Positions 10,619 through 22,310 of a stretch of DNA of 64,000 nt are shown here, piece by piece. Origin of the DNA: Mycogone perniciosa (lineage: Eukaryota; Ascomycota; Sordariomycetes; Hypocreales; Hypocreaceae); the NCBI GenBank assembly GCA_025331125.1, contig JAOALB010000071.1:62001-126000 (forward strand), given 5' to 3'. Numbering within the stretch: the stretch's first letter is position 1; each line of letters opens with the position of its first letter. The translations under genes were made by a program, and so were the position numbers. Below the pieces are notes generated by a model, which saw only the letters and a program-made list of their open reading frames with translations, made no database searches and was not told the DNA's origin.

Positions 10619-13600
10619 TGCAAGAGATTGGCGGTCTGTCTCTTGTCCGATGTACTCGTGGAGACCGACAAAGGGCGACTGTCACTAGTCTCAGGAGCCT
10701 CGACAGTACACCAATGCCTCTATCAGAGGATCTTAGGTGCGACACCACAGTGGGAAGGCAGAGAGAGGAAGCCTTGAAGGATTGGTACTGGTGAAGAATT
10801 GTGTGGGAGAAGAGGATGGGAACCAAGAACTAATAGCGCCCTCCACGGGATTTAAAAAAATAAAGAACCAACAGACTCAAACTCAAAGTTTGATGGGGGA
10901 GCAGCCCGAAAGAGGGTTGGAGCGTCTGCTGTGTGTAAAGCACAACTTTGAGTAAACCCGAAAGCTGAAGAGGCTTTTGAAGTTTGAAGCCCTCTTCGAG
11001 AGATTCGAAGTAAGAGGAAATTTTCATTTGCATGGAAAACAACGTTGAGGTTATCCCGGTCACTAGTACATGTTTAGGTGTCGTCCAGCTTTCATGTCCG
11101 CGATGAGATGGCGTGCGTCATGGCGGTTCAACGCACTTATTGCCTATTAGACTTCACGTAGAAACTATAGCCATCGCGTAATACGACCGATTTAGAGTAG
11201 CAGCAATGTTTTGGGGCATCACCCAAGGCCATTCAATAATCCAATCGTCATTCCCCTTGTTTGAGTCACAACATGTTCAACTCAAAAATCAACAAAAACG
11301 CAGCTTTCTTGATTGCTTGGGCCCGTCCCGGACATGAGGATACGAGGGATGTACGCCCAGGATGAAGAAAGTGGTGAGGCTGCAGCCGATGTAGACGCCA
11401 CGGAACGTAAGGGGAAGAAAAACCGAGGTAGTAGAAAGAACAGTCCTTGTCCATGTCCCCGTCCAGCTTGTTTGTGCCAACTTCCTAGTGGTATCTCGTA
11501 AAAACCCAAACTAATCTAATAGGCATACTCGTAAATCTTTAAAAATTGGCCGCTTCGGCTACGTGCCGGCCCTATTAGGACACCGGCCTTGAAGATCGAC
11601 GGAATGGACATGGGTGGATTTTTTAAACATGATACAAATACATGACCTTTGGCTAGTCTAAGAAGACATCTTTGGCGCAAAGAAGAATATGTTAGTTTAG
11701 GATCGCATTTATCGTCGACGCCACGTGTATGTCGGTGGTTCACCAGCCTCACCTTAATGATACAATAGGCATCATCCAGCTTGAGACGAAGTCTCGGACA
11801 AGTTTCTTGGTGTCACTTTAAGTTCGTGTGACTGTTATCACCTTATTTTTGGACAAGCTATTGAGGTCGAATACGGTTCAGATGCACAGATGCACCTCAT
11901 CTCGTACTCGAACTAGGCACTATATATGATATGCATGTAGTTGATACAATGTCCCATGTTATCTTAGGAATCAGGATATGCTGATCTCCGCGGATCTGCA
12001 ATGTCACCACGCCATTGGGCCTGAAAGAATGCGATTCTGTGCTCAATTGGCCCGTCATAGCTGCGGTGTTTGCACCTTGTGAACTCCCACCAGGAACGAG
12101 AGACACCTACCTATATGCACGACACTACCTTCATCCATGCCTAATAGTTTACCGTCCAGGAACCAAGCTTATTCCTTGCTCTACAGGCCTGATCCTTGAG
12201 CTTTCTGCAAGGAAGACCAAAACGAAAGAGACCCTTGCTCGCTGCCAACTCGGACATTTTTACCCTGGCCCTCAATCTTCCTTACCCCCCACGTGGGAAT
12301 CGGTGTTCGGCAATCTCATAGCTGAGACTTAGCGCTGAGAATGATGAAAAGTGACGTTGCTCTGATGCGCAGACCGTCATGCCTGTTGGAATGGCCCGGT
12401 ACAGGATCTCAACAGCACGGGCGGCTCTACCAAGGTACAGAGGTGTTATGACAGGACTCTTTGCATAAAATGGCGCCACATGACTTCTGCCATGGTTGAG
12501 AGTCACGGGGTTAAGCTTCTCTCAAACCCTTGCACAAAGTTTAAGCCAGCGATAGAGACGCACTGGACCTGACGCTATACGACTTAGGGAGGGATAAATG
12601 CACTGTATGAGCTGACCTTAGATAGGCATAAGCTCCAGCTGACCAAAAGAGAACTTAAGGTTCGTGGGACCTGCAGTAGACTTGAACCTAATGATATGAT
12701 GTGTGTGTTAATCTATTTAAGCGTAAGTCATGTGTTTTCAGTCTGTATTCCCGAGCTTGTACCAGTACATACAAAGATAAAAGCAATGACTTAGGGTATA
12801 CAAACCCGATTAAGAATATCTTGCATTCGGTGATGCAAATAAATAGTGGAAGCAACCGCAAATCGGAAATCGCCATGCCATCAATATGAGTTGGTGGTTC
12901 TTGGTGCTGGTGATGGCCCGAGGCGTGTCGTATACACGCCTACCCTACAGAGAATTGACGAAACACAGCCTCACCTACGTACATACACAGCGGGCAGACT
13001 ATATTATACCAAGTACGAATTAGGAAGTACGAATCATGCTAGTCTGCAACTTCCGGGATATAGGATTGAGATTAGACCTGAACAGAGCAGCTCTATCGGT
13101 GTCTTTATTGGGCTACGGATTATCCGCTGGCGAAAGGGGTAGCGTTCAGGAGAAGATGCTGTCGCAAAGTTGCTTTGTAATGTCGTGATATCATGCAAAC
13201 TAATATAGTTACATATGAAAGTTTATTCTTTTTTACTTCGTACTGCTCACTCGGCTCTATCTTTGTCGGCCCTTCTCAGATATTCCCGTTTGTACCGCCA
13301 GCATCCCGAAATACGACTGCATCACCATCGCACAACAAACGTGGGGATATACGAAGTACTTTGAGCAACTTCAATATGTGTGCTGCATGCCAAGATTCAT
13401 GGAAAATTAGCCATTTTATTCCCCTGAAAGACATGGGGCTCGGCTGGATACAGGACACGAGGTGTCTCACTCAGCTCCTCGATTCACCGATGTAGATCGA
13501 GTCATCAACTAGATGTCGTGATCAGGTCCACCTTGATGCGTGAAACTGTGTAAAGATGGAAAGATACTTTATAAAATGACTGGAATAATAATATGATGAA

Positions 13601-13726
13601 TAAACTAGGTACTTGATCAAGGCCAAATAAGTTCGAGTGCTACCACAGAGGACTCGGCTGTTGCCATGCTAAGCCCAACTCCAGCAACTCAACATGATCT
13701 CTCACTCTTCTCCATAGTCAGCCCTC
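10619..13726. other. Long intergenic region, no gene seen
   Basis: About 3.1 kb separate the starts and ends of two minus-strand genes. The part next to 10619 is the likely promoter of the GT2 gene. Frames such as 12015-12332 are short and lack recognisable motifs. The region 12900-13370 has several TACGAA/TACTTCGTA words (13234-13242, 13350-13358). No RNA gene could be supported. Confidence 0.45.
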
Positions 13727-15438
13727 TTAATTGCATTTTCCGTAGCCCTTCTGGCATCCCCGGCCGCAGTACGCATCTGTGCTGCCACTGTACGATTCCT
13801 ACGTTAGCGTATGACTCGGAATAACTTGGAGCATCAAGCGATATTTTCAGCACTTACCAGTAGCCGAATTGCGAGCAGCAGTTCTTCGTTCCATAGTTGG
13901 AACACGTGGTCGAGAAGTGAGCACCACAGAGGCCATTGGTCGTATTTGCGACGCCTCCTTTGATGGGGTTGCACGTTCCAAAATCCGGAGAGCATCCGGT
14001 TCCACAGTAATCAACGGAGCTCCCGCTATTTATGTGTGAAACACGAATGTCAGCAAATCGTTCTGTTAGAAACGGGGGTCAAGTTGGAGTAGAGGTGACG
14101 ACGAGGCAGCGAACGCATCAAAAGCGCTTACCAGTAGCCGTAGAACGAGCAGCAATTACCAAATTTTGAGCCTTGACAAGTCTGTCCCTTTTCTCCACCA
14201 CACCTCTGATCCGTTGAGATGATAGACGTCATGGTTGGCTTAGCCCAGGTGGTGGTGGTCGGCTGAGTCGGTCTTACTACCTGAGTGGTAGTCGTAGGGC
14301 GTTCATGTGGTGCGTTACGGTACCAGTTCTCCGGACCGTCACCAAGGCACTCCCCGACAGTGACGAGCTTGTAGCCTCGATCTCTGGCAAGCTTGACCAT
14401 GTATTCGGTGAGTGTGACGACGGTCTGATAGTGCACGTCGTGAGCAAGGGTAATGTAACCCTGTCCTTGTGGGTTTGTCGATAGACCGGAAGCATAGCGA
14501 TTCTTTGAGATATTAATTAGGACAGGATCGTCGTTCTCATAGTCCTTGGTGTCAATGTTGCAGTCGATGATGTGGTAGCCGAGAGTTTCCATCATGTCTG
14601 TGCACCCGCTCCCTGAAGAGCATTCAAGATAAGGCGCTCGCATATATGTAGGGAAAAAACCAAAGATATTGCGGAAGGCCATCTCGTTGTAAATCATCTC
14701 AGTATGCTGAAGACTGCCGTTGATCTGGTTGAGGTCGCGGTGAGTCCAGGTGTGACTGGCGATTTGATGACCAGCCTCGTGCATCTTTCTGAGCATACCC
14801 GGCCATTGTGATGCCTCATCGTCGATGCGATCCTTGCCTCTGTTGTTACCAGTAATGAAAAAGGTGGCCTTGACATTGAGCTTGGCTAGAATGTCAAGAA
14901 TCTGAGGTGTGTAGATGTAGGGACCATCGTCAAAAGTCAGAGCGACTGTGCCTGGCTGGGTACATGCTTTGATGAGGGTGCCTGGTCACGATGAATGGCC
15001 AATTAGCTAAATGGATGTCTTCATCTTGGAGAACACGCCCTTTCTACACTCACCATAAGGCACTTTGCCGACAAGAGGTCGCTCAACACTTTCAGTGGAC
15101 TTTCCCGGAGGACCGAGACTACATCCGTAGTGTTAGTGTCTTTTGTTCCGCCTCGATGTTCCAAGCTGAGGAGGCCTTTTGGCTTACAAAGTGTCGCAGG
15201 AGTCACTGAACTCAATCTGACATTGCGATCCTGAGCAGAAATCTTCCGTGATGCCACAATAGCCAGATTCAGAGCAGCAAGATCCTGAGGGGCATCTTCC
15301 GATACCAACACCACAAGTGGTGGCTCTGCCCTTCAGCAAAGGCGCAACATTGCCGATAGACTGGTGTCTGGCAAAGGCAACAACACCTCCAGCGTTCACG
15401 AATGTGAAAGCCACAGCGGAGACGACCGTGAGCTTCAT
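13727..15438 (-). CDS. Secreted chitin (polysaccharide) deacetylase with three CBM18 modules, five exons
   Basis: This secreted metal-dependent NodB-type enzyme removes acetyl groups from chitin or a related polymer. Exons are complement(13727..13787, 13858..14025, 14132..14981, 15054..15118, 15188..15438), 464 residues. A signal peptide covers about 1-22 and a CBM18 chitin-binding module about 42-83, then a GPPGKST linker. The NodB domain begins near 118: TFDDGP with D123/D124, HTWTH with metal ligands H182/H186, RAPY, and LAHD near its end. A Thr/Pro-rich linker leads to two C-terminal CBM18 modules, each with the FYGYC or FGYC signature. Introns 14026-14131 and 13788-13857 split both modules at the same place, phase 2 inside the Cys codon of that signature. 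Unspliced reading would end at YGYW. Likely role: remodelling or masking wall chitin. Confidence 0.92.
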
Positions 15439-17426
15439 GGTTACGGGGATTGTGGTCTTCGTATAGATGTCTCAGTCTCAAACAACGGAGTTCACCTTGA
15501 TGAATGAGAGTGGATGAATGTGATGGAACTTGGACGGCGATATCTGCCCTATTTACGTAGATACGGTTTGTTCTGAGCCCAGATCAAAAACACGAGCTAA
15601 GATGGCCAAGCGAGGGCCAAGAACGCATGAGGCGAGGTAATCAATGGCTGGCCAACTCATGAGGCGGATGCTCGGCAGTTTTGTGGTATCAAGAAGCACA
15701 CTCAAGGTCAAGCTCATACATTGACGCTGAAAGTGGCTGACAAGCTTTGAGCCATTTCATATATTCGTCGCTTCATTCAACCATGCAGATACTTTGATTA
15801 ATGAGCGAAATGTTGAGCGGAGTCAGCTGGACGGCTGCAGCATCCACAACTGTCCCCTCAAACTTGAGATTTGATCTGTCCTGTAGGACCTGGCGCATGT
15901 AGGTGCTGCATCCTACGCACTTCGTATGAAGTGGACTGATCTACAGCGTCGCACATCATACGAGAGGGTCGCTTCAGACTTGACCTCCCAAAAGCAGTCA
16001 ATATAAAATATCCTTGTCGTGAACAAGCATACCCCGCCCTCGTGAACACCAGGGTCAAAGTGGTGATCGACATGCTGTCCAGCTAGCCTCGTCAGATCAT
16101 CAAGGTTATCGCTCGCAGTCGTGCCGACAGGCGGCTGAATGAATGCCCACTACTGCATGGAAAGGTATGCTTGTATCGAAAGTTCTTGGCCACCGAACGC
16201 CACTTTGCGTGACGACGCCATGTAGCCATTTTCGGCAAACAGCCCGAATCCATGTCCATATCGTTTGGAAGAGTATGGTTACCCCATGCAATTTGTCTGG
16301 AGTGTTAATTATAGAGCCATACGAGTACGAAGCAGCTATTGCAGTATTGCCCATATCCTCAACTGCTTTATTCCCGTGTTACTTCGTGATTGTCCCATTA
16401 GCAACACCGGAGTATTGTTGCTTTGGTAAGACAACAGCTCAACCAACCAATCTCCCCCCTTCTTTTCTGGGCTCTAACTGAAATCGATGACGTTATGGTG
16501 CCGAAAATACAGCCAAATATCGAGGAGTTCCCGTGGGACAGTGTTGTGTAGACACACCACGCACCCCCCCAAGCATTGTGTGGTATTGAGTAGTTGTGTA
16601 GTAAAGTTAAGGTTGTAAGACGACGTAGCTCTGAATGCAACTATGGCGTAAGTACCAATACATCTGCTTCTCGATCTTCTCGGAAGCCACACCTAAATCT
16701 AGTCTTTTGCACGGATTTGACGCGGATGTATCACCCCTGCTTCCAAACCCGAACCGCTAACGGAGATGTCCTGAAATTCTGCCTTGTAGAATACGCATGG
16801 GAAGTCAATTGACTACCTGTTTTACTATTAGTGTAATCGCCGAACAGCTGCAGCTAGCTGGAAGGGTTGCTCTACCGTCACGCACACCATTGGGTGTATC
16901 GTGATGCTCGCGACACCCGTCCAAATTCTATGTGGGAAGATGCAGGAACAACGCGGGCTTTGTTGCCGTTAGACTTTGTGGCCAGCAGAGGAGATCCATT
17001 ATTTGTCAAGCACCTTTGCACGATAGAGCTGTGGCTGGCTCCGGCTGTGAGGATCCTTGAACCTGATGACAGGAAACTTGTTTCTTGCTGTGAGAACAGA
17101 CCCCAGTGATGCCTGGCTAAGCCATAGAGCCGTGATCTTCGCCAGCTCACTGATGACGGCAACAACAACTTTGCCTAATGGGGTTGGGGGAAAAAACTTA
17201 ATGTAATCTTGTTTCGACGACCGTATGCTTCATACTCGCATTGTACCGATTGGCGAAACGAGAATATGTGGAGCCATGTGAAGCAGAATACGGTAGACGA
17301 TGAGTATAAGCTTCTCCTGAGTTATGTTAAATGCTCCCGAAGTCTTGGCTCTTTGCTTTCTCACATCTCGTTCACCATCTTCTCTTTTCATTTCCGGATC
17401 TTAATCTTACTACCGTCAGTCTCGTT
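15439..17426. other. Divergent promoter region, no gene seen
   Basis: About 2 kb between the divergent deacetylase and nucleotide-sugar dehydrogenase genes, so it contains both promoters. Open frames up to 112 codons (16143-16481) have no recognisable features. A near-match CACTTCGTA occurs around 15919. No conserved regulatory site can be named from sequence alone. Confidence 0.45.
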
Positions 17427-18782
17427 ATGATGGAGGGATTCATTCGCCAGAACGTTCTTTCTCGAGAACTTCCCCCAACCCCCTCTGACGAGGACATGTC
17501 CAAGTCTTGGGATTTCTCTGAGAGAGGGTACTATGATCTCACACCACCTGGAGAAGTTTCCGACTTTGAGGATATCCTTGGTTCCACTTCTGGACCTATT
17601 GATAGCGAGACAAAGCCCCTTGTGGCAGTCATCGGTGTCGGCTATGTCGGCGAACATCTCGTCAGTGTCTTCTCCAACTGCTATGATGTTCTCGGTTACG
17701 ACGTCTCGGACGCTCGAGCAGAGTTGCTCTCAGAGAGATATGCCGACAATGATCGCGTCCGGATCACATCCAAGACGGCTGATATTGCGGAGGCCACCCA
17801 CTTCCTCATCTCTGTCCCCACACTCCTCCTTCCAGACAAGACGATTGACTCGTCTTTCCTGAGAAGTGCCCTCGCTGCAGTCGGCACCTATGCCCGCAGG
17901 GGTGCAACTGTCGTTGTCGAGAGCTCCGTCGCCGTGGGCATGACCCGTGAGCTTCTTGGACCTCTGGCCAAAGAGAGGGGCTTCTTCGCTGGAATGTCGC
18001 CAGAGCGTGTGGACCCAGGCCGCTCCGAGCCTCCAGCCCATGCCATCCCCAAGATCATCTCTGGCCTTGATGATGTTATGCCTGGTTCACTGAATGCCAT
18101 TAACCGACTCTACTCCAAGGCCTTTGATCAAGTCGTTCCCGTCTCGCGACCAGAGGTTGCTGAGATGATGAAGTTGTACGAAAACTGTCAGCGCATGGTT
18201 TGCATTGCGTATGCCAACGAGATGGCTGATGCATGTGCCTCCCACGGCATTGATCCCTTTGAGGTGTGCCAAGCAGCCTCGACCAAGCCCTTTGGATACA
18301 TGCCTTATACCCCTGGTCTGGGGGTTGGCGGCCACTGCATCCCTGTTAATCCATACTACTTGCTCTCCAACAGCAAGTTCCCACTCCTCCAGAAAGCCTC
18401 CGAGAAGATGAATGCACGACCAGCTGAAATTGCGCGTCGTGCTGTCGAGCGTCTGTACCTCCAGCCTCGAGATGGCATTCTGCCTCGTGTGCTAGTTGTT
18501 GGGATCGGCTTCAAGCCCGGCCAATCTCATCTTGCCAACTCTCCTGGTCTTGAGCTGGCCAAGAGTCTCGTCCTCTCAAACAAGGTCAAGGTGGCGTGGG
18601 CCGATCCTCTTGTGGAACAAGAAGCGGTCCCCCAGATCAAGAGACTCGACGTCTGCGACTGGACTGTTGAGCGCCTTGAGCAAGATTTCGATATGATCAT
18701 TATCGCGTTCCGCCAGCATGGCCTCGACTTCGATGTCGTTGAGAACCTTAAAGGCGTGCATGTGGAGATGTGCTGTCCTTGA
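17427..18782 (+). CDS. Nucleotide-sugar 6-dehydrogenase (UDP-Glc/UDP-HexNAc dehydrogenase family)
   Basis: This NAD-dependent enzyme should oxidise the C6 alcohol of a UDP-sugar twice to give a uronic acid precursor. The single exon codes for 451 residues from the tandem ATGs at 17427/17430; the frame is open upstream but reads as leader. An acidic N-terminal tail of about 60 residues precedes the Rossmann motif GVGYVG (70-75). The central helix motif reads YENCQRMVCIAYANEMAD. The catalytic cysteine is C304 in GVGGHCIPVNPYYL. That GGHC-I-P-V context is the one of bacterial UDP-ManNAc and UDP-GlcNAc dehydrogenases (WecC, TviB type), rather than the GGSCFPKD of eukaryotic UDP-glucose dehydrogenase. 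Substrate is therefore uncertain. Intronless structure and the motif hint at bacterial origin; composition does not obviously differ from its neighbours. Confidence 0.85.
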   Translation: MMEGFIRQNVLSRELPPTPSDEDMSKSWDFSERGYYDLTPPGEVSDFEDILGSTSGPIDSETKPLVAVIGVGYVGEHLVSVFSNCYDVLGYDVSDARAELLSERYADNDRVRITSKTADIAEATHFLISVPTLLLPDKTIDSSFLRSALAAVGTYARRGATVVVESSVAVGMTRELLGPLAKERGFFAGMSPERVDPGRSEPPAHAIPKIISGLDDVMPGSLNAINRLYSKAFDQVVPVSRPEVAEMMKLYENCQRMVCIAYANEMADACASHGIDPFEVCQAASTKPFGYMPYTPGLGVGGHCIPVNPYYLLSNSKFPLLQKASEKMNARPAEIARRAVERLYLQPRDGILPRVLVVGIGFKPGQSHLANSPGLELAKSLVLSNKVKVAWADPLVEQEAVPQIKRLDVCDWTVERLEQDFDMIIIAFRQHGLDFDVVENLKGVHVEMCCP

Positions 18783-20033
18783 AATGACGATGTCTTGAAA
18801 CGCTGAAATTAAAATTGGTGGTGGCTGTTGCCACAGGCGTTTTGTTTTTCCTATGTCCGGATATTGAAGCTGTTCTCTTTCTGCCGCCATCTTGATGCAA
18901 GATTTCTTCTGCCAGTGAACTTTTGTCTCGTTTGTTTTATCTTTGAGCGATGTATTACTCTCATTAAGTGGGAGAGAGCCAGGGCAAATGAAAATGGTCG
19001 GTATGGAATGATATTGCGAGTACATGGGGCTTGGAGCGAGTTTCACGACTTAAAAAAGACACTCCACCTAGAGTTGCCAATGTTGTATGGACAATCACCC
19101 GCCTTTGTGATGACGATATGGCTTAATTGTCGTGTATTTTTTCTTAGATCTAGCAATTTGTTTTTGGGACCGATTGCATTTGTTTGTTTGCTACTTTGTG
19201 AATGCGTTCTAGATCAGCCCACTCTGCATGCCGTCATCTTGACTTCGCCATCTAGCTGAACCAAACGTCTCCGTTACCTCCCGCGCGCTGACTATCACTC
19301 ATCTCAGCAATAATACTCGCTATAGCGAAAGGGCCCTGCATGGACGTGTATGAACCTTGGTGACCTCTAACCTACCAATCGTGCCAGTGCTCAGATGATT
19401 CTGTCAGCGATTCTTGACTGCCACAAATCACAAATTCATTTACCTAAGAAGAGTATTATCACATGAGCATGATTCACCCATGAACACTCCCTGAAACAAT
19501 GTAGGAAGCTGATGTCACATCCTCAGGGTGGGCGTTGTGGCCCCCCGTGAGATTCCCACTGAGCGATATATCGTAACTGAATTCCGACCACTTGAAATGA
19601 TTAATACCAACACGTAGTAGACACTGAGGTATGACATTTTGTTGCTTTTCAATGAGCTGCCGGAACCCCGCAAACGGCTCCGGCTTTGTTGCGTCATGTT
19701 GCATCATGTGTCGTCAGGACCGTCATCTCAAACGACAACATTTTCTCGACTTCGTGAATTGTGAGCGACCAGGCAATGGTCTCCGTACTCATTTCTCCAT
19801 TGCCCGTTCACCCACCTCCAAGAGGCGGTCATAGAGCCTTGAGAATGTTGGCTGTTGACGTCAAAATCACCCTGACTTCTGATCCTTCGCCTTGCCGTGA
19901 TGCAGTCGTGACGATGAGATAGCCCTCTTCGCCACCCGAATCTACCGTTAAATATGGGAATCAAGGCCGTGAGCGACGTGATCTTGTTCTTTTTTCTGGG
20001 AACCGATTGCGACTCGGCTAAAAACCAACAATC
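18783..20033. other. Intergenic region, no gene seen
   Basis: About 1.25 kb between two plus-strand genes. The first 480 bases contain an open frame (18828-19259) that looks like 3' UTR: Phe/Leu/Cys-rich translation and no motif. The last several hundred bases are the catalase promoter. Confidence 0.45.
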
Positions 20034-22310
20034 ATGTTGCATTTTATCCCCCCGACGGTCAAAGAAGCAGTCATGGGCTCCGGCAGAGCGAAGCAACACC
20101 AACTGGCAACCAGTACAATCGAGCCAACCCAGAAAAGCCGGATGACTGCCGACTTTGGCACCAAGCAGACCAACACTGATGACTGGCTGCGTGTAAACAG
20201 GGAGGACCAGATTGGGCCGTCTCTTCTTGAGGACCCATTTGCTCGCGAAAAGGCATGTGTCCCAGCTCGGCTTCTTAGTGGTTATTCCTATGGCTGGGGG
20301 ATCTAATGTGTCATTCAGATTCATCGTTTCGATCACGAGCGCATCCCTGAGCGAGTGGTCCATGCCAGAGGCACTGGCGCTTTTGGCACATTCCGGCTTT
20401 TTGAGTCCGCTGAAGATGTCACCCACGCCGGTATCCTCACTGATACATCTCGCGAGACGCCGGCATTCGTTCGATTCTCGACCGTCCTTGGCAGCCGAGG
20501 CTCTGCTGACACCGTCCGAGATGTGCGTGGTTTCGCCGTCAAATTCTACACGCATGAGGGCAACTGGGATATAGTCGGTAACAACATCCCCGTCTTTTTC
20601 ATCCAGGATGCTATCAAGTTCCCGGATGTCATCCATGCTGGCAAGCCGGAGCCTCACAATGAGGTCCCACAGGCGCAGTCAGCGCACAATAACTTCTGGG
20701 ATTTTGTCCAAATGCATTCTGAGGCGACGCATATGTTTCTATGGACGATGTCAGATCGGGCCATTCCCCGTTCATTCCGTATGATGCAGGGGTTTGGAGT
20801 GAACACCTACACTCTGATCAACTCCAAGGGCGAGCGTCAATTCGTCAAGTTCCACTTCACTCCGGAGCTTGGTGTGCATTCTCTCGTCTGGGACGAAGCG
20901 ATGAAGCTCAACGGGCAGGACCCTGATTTCCACCGCAAGGACCTTATGGAGGCCATCGACAATGGTGTATTCCCCAAGTGGAAGTTTGGAATTCAGACAA
21001 TCCCAGAGGCTAACGAACACGACTTCGACTTTGACATCCTCGACGCCACGAAGGTCTGGCCGGAGGACCTCATTCCCGTCCGATATATTGGTGAACTGGA
21101 GCTCAACCGGAATGTAGATGAGTTCTTCCCAGAGACAGAGCAGGTGGCCTTCGCCACCAACCATGTGGTTCCAGGCATCGGTTTCTCGGATGACCCTCTC
21201 CTACAAGGTCGGAATTTCTCATACTTTGATACTCAACTGAGCAGGCTAGGAGTCAACTGGCAAGAACTTCCAATCAACAAGCCCCTCTGTCCAGTCATGA
21301 ACTTCAACCGCGACGGCGCAATGCGACACACCATCACGAAGGGCAAGGTTAATTTCTGGCCGAATAGGTTCGAGGTCCAGCCGCCAGCGACAAAAGAAGA
21401 GGGGGGATACGTTGACTATCCGCAAAAGGTTTCCGGCATTAAGGAGCGGGCGAAGAGTACCAAGTTCAAAGACCATTTCTCCCAGGCGCAGCTCTTCTTC
21501 AACTCGCTCTCTGAAATAGAGAAGGCTCACTTATTGGCAGCCTTCTCGTTCGAACTAGATCACTGCGACGAGGCGATTGTATACGAGCGCATCACGCAGC
21601 GTCTGGCTGATATCGACCTTGGTCTTGCTCAGTCCGTCGGCAAGATGGTTGGCGGGTCGATGCCCCAACAGGCCACTACACTTAACCATGGGAAGAAGGC
21701 GAAGGGACTCAGCCAGCTGGAATTTGTTGCGGAGAAAGTTACCATTGCCACTCGGCGGATCGGCATCATGGTTGCAGACGGGTATGATCCTCTGGCCTTC
21801 AACGCTATGTACGGCGCCGCTTTGGGAGCTAAGGCTGTCCCATTGATCATCAGCACGCATCGGTCCGAGACCTTCTCTGCTGGGGAGATGACGCCTGGCA
21901 AAGGAATTGTCGCCCACCATCATTTGGAGGGTCAACGCAGCACCATGCTTGACGCGCTCTTCATACCCGGAGGCAAGGAAGCCATTGAAACGCTCTCTGT
22001 GAACGGGCGAGCGCTCCATTACATTCGCGAGGCCTTTGGCCACCTCAAGCCCATTGGTGCCACAGGAGAGGCGGTCATGTTAGTGGAGAAGGCACTCCAA
22101 CTGCCGAACCGAGTTGCAGTCTCTAACGGAGACGCTGTGGAGAGCTATGGTGTGGTGACATTGAGGAATGTGCATCCAGAGAGTCTGGGCGAGGTGGTTC
22201 ATGCAGCTAAGAATGCGAAAGGCTTCCTGGACAAGTTTGTTTACGCCATCTCAAACCACCGCTGCTGGGAGCGGGAGCTTGATGGCCTCAGCACCATGAT
22301 TGCCTATTGA
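20034..22310 (+). CDS. Large-subunit haem catalase, two exons with a GC-AG intron
   Basis: This enzyme breaks down hydrogen peroxide to water and oxygen. Exons are 20034-20252 and 20319-22310, 736 residues, the size of clade 2 catalases with an extra C-terminal domain. Only a GC donor (GCATGT at 20253) keeps phase and gives the family sequence FAREKIHRFDHERIP across the junction. Catalytic H88 lies in RVVHARG, N161 in VGNNIPVFF, and the proximal haem tyrosine Y375 in RNFSYFDTQLSRLG. After about residue 550 a flavodoxin/DJ-1-like domain follows (IGIMVADGYDPLAFNAMYGA). There is no signal peptide, so a cytosolic form is inferred. The start could also be the ATG at 20073 (MGSGRAKQ). The downstream oxidase gene probably produces peroxide, a possible functional link. 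Confidence 0.93.
20253..20318 (+). other. GC-AG intron of the catalase gene
   Basis: The 66-base intron begins GCATGT and ends ATTCAG. The nearest GT, four bases further in, would shift the frame against the only fitting acceptor, and reading through meets a stop. The junction AREK-IHRFDHERIP matches the catalase family, which supports this non-canonical donor. Confidence 0.7.

Noticed and set aside
12661..12695. GGTTCAAGTC-like box B on the minus strand, a possible tRNA
   Set aside because: The flanking bases do not form a T-stem and no matching acceptor stem or A box was found.
19728..20657. 309-codon minus-strand open frame
   Set aside because: It overlaps the start of the catalase gene antisense and shows no domain.
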